From contig NZ_JABFNS010000039.1 of the NCBI RefSeq assembly GCF_013116825.1, positions 1 to 61,625 of the forward strand: DNA of 61,625 nt. The letters run 5' to 3'. This DNA is from Myxococcus xanthus (GTDB lineage: Bacteria; Myxococcota; Myxococcia; Myxococcales; Myxococcaceae). Of the stretch, positions 59,475 through 61,625 are shown piece after piece; position 1 is the first letter of the stretch, and every line of letters starts with the position of its first letter. Under the pieces are notes generated by a model that worked only from the letters and a program-made list of their open reading frames with translations, searched no databases and was not told the origin of the DNA. The translations under genes and the position numbers were made by a program.

Positions 59475-61625
59475 GTGAATGCCCCTTCCTACCCTCTTCG
59501 TGTCCGTCTGGGTGGCGCACTTCTCGCGCTGTTGTTGACTTCCCCCCTGGCCCGCGCCGACTCCCACGCCGCGCACGACCCTGCACTGGATGAAGGGGCG
59601 TGTGGCCTGGAGCCGCCGGGGGTGGAGTACGTGCCGATGCCCGGGCCCCGTCCGCATGAGACGCGCCGCCTGTCCGCCGCGGAGCCGCCGGTCGTCCGAC
59701 GCGAGCTCCGGACGGGGGCTTCCGGGACGAAGTCGGGCGTGCCGCAGACGCGGCAGCGCACGGGCGCGCTCTCCGGCAAGGTGGTGTACCTGAGCCCGGG
59801 CCACGGCTTCACGCGCAGCGCGCCGCTGAACCGCTGGGCCACGCAGCGGCCGAACACCTGGGCCGTGGTGGAGGACCTCATCTCCGCCGAGGTCCTCAAC
59901 CAGTACCTGCTGCCCATGCTGACGGGCGCTGGCGCCACCGTGGTGCCCCTGCGGGAGCCGGACCTCAACGGGCACATGGCCATCGTCGACGACGGGCAGG
60001 CCGGCTATTCGGAGGACGGCGACGTCTTCGAGTCCTCCGCTCAGCCCGGCTGGGGCACACCGCCGACACCCATGGGCAACGCGGTGGAGCCCTTCTCGCT
60101 GGGCACGACGCGGGTGATGGCCTCCGCGCGCAGCGCCACCGCGAGCGCGACGTGGACGCCGGAGATTCCCGCGGAGGGCAGCTATCACGTCTACGTCTCC
60201 TACGCGGCCGACCCCACGCGCGCGCCGGACGCGCACTACGTGGTGAAGCACGCGGGCGGTGAGAGCCACTTCCGCGTCAACCAGCGCCGTCACGGCGGGA
60301 CGTGGGTGCTGCTGGGGCGCTTCTATTTCAAGGCGGGGCAGCACCCGGATTCCGGCGCGGTGGTGGCGCTGAACGACACCGCGGAGGGCGGCACGCTGTC
60401 GCTGGACGCGGTGCGCTTCGGCGGTGGCAGCGGCGTCATTGGTGACGCGGCGATGGCGCCCCTGGCGCGGCCCCGCTACGAGGAGTCCGCGCGCTACCAC
60501 GTGCAGTTCAGCGGCGCGCCCTTCACGGTGTACGCGCCCACGGGGGCCAACGCGCTGACCAACGAGCGCAACGCGGACGTCACCGCCCGTCCGCGCTTCG
60601 CCGCGTGGCTGCACGAGGAGGGCGAGGACGCGGTGTACGTGGCGTGGCACACCAACGCGTCCACCACGGGCAACGTGTCGGGGACGGAGGCCTACGTGTA
60701 CGGGCCCAACCCGGTGGACGGCACGCTCAACTTCACCGGCTTTCCGGGCAGTGACGTGCTGGCGCGGGCGCTGCTGGACGAACTGGCGCGGGACATGCGC
60801 CGCGAGGTGGACTCGAGCTGGCGGGTGCGCAACCTGCGCTCGGCGAACCTGGGCGAGGTGAACCCCTCGCACAACAACGAGATGCCGTCCGTGCTGCTGG
60901 AGGTCGCCTACCACGACAACGTGACGGATTCGAACCGGCTGAAGGAGCCCGCGTTCCGCCGGGTGGCCGCGCGCGCCATCCTCCAGGGGCTCATCAAGTA
61001 CTACGCGGCCCGGGAGAGCGTACCTGTCGTCCTGCCGCCCGAGGCGCCGGAGGCGGTGGCCGCGCTCAACGGCAGCGGCGGCACGGTGGAGCTCCGCTGG
61101 GCGGCGCCGCCGGCCAACCCGGACGAGGAGGGCCGCGACGCACCCACGGGTTACCGCGTCTACCAGAGCGCGGACGGGCTGGGCTGGGACGACGGCACGG
61201 ATGAAGCGGGCACGTCCTTCCGCACCACGCTGGCGCCGGGCACCGTGCGCTACTTCCGCGTGGCCGCGCACAACGCGGGAGGCGAGGGCTTCCCGTCCGT
61301 CACCGTGGGCGCTCGGACGCCGGGCGGCGCGGAGTCCCCGGTGCTGGTGGTCAACGGCTTCGAGCGGCTGGACGCATCCCAGGCGTGCGCCGAGCCGCTG
61401 GACGCCTATGACCTCCAGGCGCCTGTCCGCCTGTTGGTGGAGACGATGAACGACGGCACCTACGTGCGCCGCCACGGCGCCGCGCTGGCGCACGCGGGCA
61501 CCGCCTTCGACAGCGCGACGCGCGCGGCGGTGGCGGCGAACCTGGTGACGGTGGGCGCGCCGTACCGGCTGGTGGACTGGTTCACTGGCCGGGGTGGGGC
61601 GGGAGGCTGTCTCTTATACAAACCT
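59475..61625 (+). CDS. N-acetylmuramoyl-L-alanine amidase-like protein, partial at the right edge
   Basis: The frame from the GTG at 59475 is open to the end of the window (717 codons). It has a signal peptide (RLGGALLALLLTSPLARA) and an amidase_3-type catalytic region with the zinc-ligand contexts VVYLSPGHGFT, YVAWHTNAS and VLLEVAYHDN. A fibronectin type III-like domain follows (about 530-625; GYRVYQSADG, RYFRVAAHNAGG). Within the catalytic region (about 180-310) an inserted beta-rich domain is visible. The enzyme family cleaves peptidoglycan cross-link stems. The final bases resemble transposase adapter, so residues after about codon 711 are unreliable. Confidence 0.85.
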   Translation, partial: MNAPSYPLRVRLGGALLALLLTSPLARADSHAAHDPALDEGACGLEPPGVEYVPMPGPRPHETRRLSAAEPPVVRRELRTGASGTKSGVPQTRQRTGALSGKVVYLSPGHGFTRSAPLNRWATQRPNTWAVVEDLISAEVLNQYLLPMLTGAGATVVPLREPDLNGHMAIVDDGQAGYSEDGDVFESSAQPGWGTPPTPMGNAVEPFSLGTTRVMASARSATASATWTPEIPAEGSYHVYVSYAADPTRAPDAHYVVKHAGGESHFRVNQRRHGGTWVLLGRFYFKAGQHPDSGAVVALNDTAEGGTLSLDAVRFGGGSGVIGDAAMAPLARPRYEESARYHVQFSGAPFTVYAPTGANALTNERNADVTARPRFAAWLHEEGEDAVYVAWHTNASTTGNVSGTEAYVYGPNPVDGTLNFTGFPGSDVLARALLDELARDMRREVDSSWRVRNLRSANLGEVNPSHNNEMPSVLLEVAYHDNVTDSNRLKEPAFRRVAARAILQGLIKYYAARESVPVVLPPEAPEAVAALNGSGGTVELRWAAPPANPDEEGRDAPTGYRVYQSADGLGWDDGTDEAGTSFRTTLAPGTVRYFRVAAHNAGGEGFPSVTVGARTPGGAESPVLVVNGFERLDASQACAEPLDAYDLQAPVRLLVETMNDGTYVRRHGAALAHAGTAFDSATRAAVAANLVTVGAPYRLVDWFTGRGGAGGCLLYKP
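61607..61625. other. Probable Nextera/Tn5 mosaic-end adapter remnant at contig end
   Basis: CTGTCTCTTATACAAACCT matches the 19-base mosaic end CTGTCTCTTATACACATCT at 17 of 19 positions, including the first 14 in a row, and sits exactly at the end of the window. It is best read as untrimmed adapter. Confidence 0.7.

Noticed and set aside
58743-61493. 916-residue minus-strand frame covering the DgkA-like gene and the antisense of the amidase
   Set aside because: Only the last 217 codons look real. The upstream part is antisense to a protein with clear amidase and fibronectin motifs.
1-61625. tRNA, rRNA, riboswitch or insertion-sequence signals
   Set aside because: I found no cloverleaf-like segment, transposase or terminal repeats. 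The only transposon-like sequence is the adapter remnant at the right end.

Overview
The window is about 61.6 kb of GC-rich DNA (roughly 70% by eye). Gene content points to a myxobacterium of the Myxococcaceae (Myxococcus, Corallococcus or Pyxidicoccus-like). It has many lipoproteins, several histidine kinases, a large hybrid PKS/NRPS locus, a MacB/ADOP-type orphan permease, M57-like and trypsin-like secreted proteases, and long GC-rich antisense frames. I found no tRNA, rRNA, CRISPR array or insertion sequence. The genus is an inference; no rRNA is present to test it.

Layout. (1) 0.1-5.2 kb: a PDZ protein, a TPR lipoprotein, a cysteine-rich lipoprotein with about 13 knottin-like repeats, and a small lipoprotein. 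(2) 5.4-9 kb, minus strand: an OmpR-type regulator/histidine kinase pair, then a TonB-like protein. (3) 9.1-17.2 kb: a small PLP-enzyme-like protein, a Spy-like coiled-coil protein, an ADOP permease, an uncharacterised protein and a PAS/GAF hybrid kinase. (4) 17.6-20.4 kb: tyrosine catabolism (4-hydroxyphenylpyruvate dioxygenase, homogentisate dioxygenase) and a Rieske protein, converging on a MATE exporter. (5) 22.2-26.7 kb: secreted or lipid-anchored proteases, a lipoprotein and a beta-helix lipoprotein. (6) 26.8-30 kb: a TetR regulator divergent from a UvrA-like, DrrC-type ABC protein, with a large inverted-repeat operator between them. (7) 30.2-42.0 kb: a three-gene minus-strand biosynthetic operon. 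It encodes a PKS (KS-AT-KR-DH-ACP-TE), a membrane-anchored alpha/beta hydrolase, and an NRPS with a formyltransferase, a condensation-domain remnant, an adenylation domain split by a luciferase-like monooxygenase, and a PCP. (8) 42.1-61.6 kb: mostly housekeeping genes: an MscS-cNMP channel, holB, holA, a methyltransferase, a TANGO2/NRDE protein, metG, a HEAT protein, tatD, an HD-GYP-like protein, a YhaM-like protein without its HD dyad, an RlmI-like methyltransferase, an FAD dehydrogenase, a DgkA-like kinase and a partial amidase.

The most interesting region is 26.8-42.0 kb. The NRPS looks like an initiation module that would load, N-formylate and possibly oxidise glycine. The PKS would extend, reduce, dehydrate and release it. 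The neighbouring TetR/UvrA-like pair resembles known self-resistance genes against DNA-binding metabolites, but a functional link is an inference.

The last 19 bases (61607-61625) match the Tn5/Nextera mosaic end at 17 of 19 positions. The right edge is therefore probably a contig end carrying residual adapter, and the final amidase gene is truncated there.
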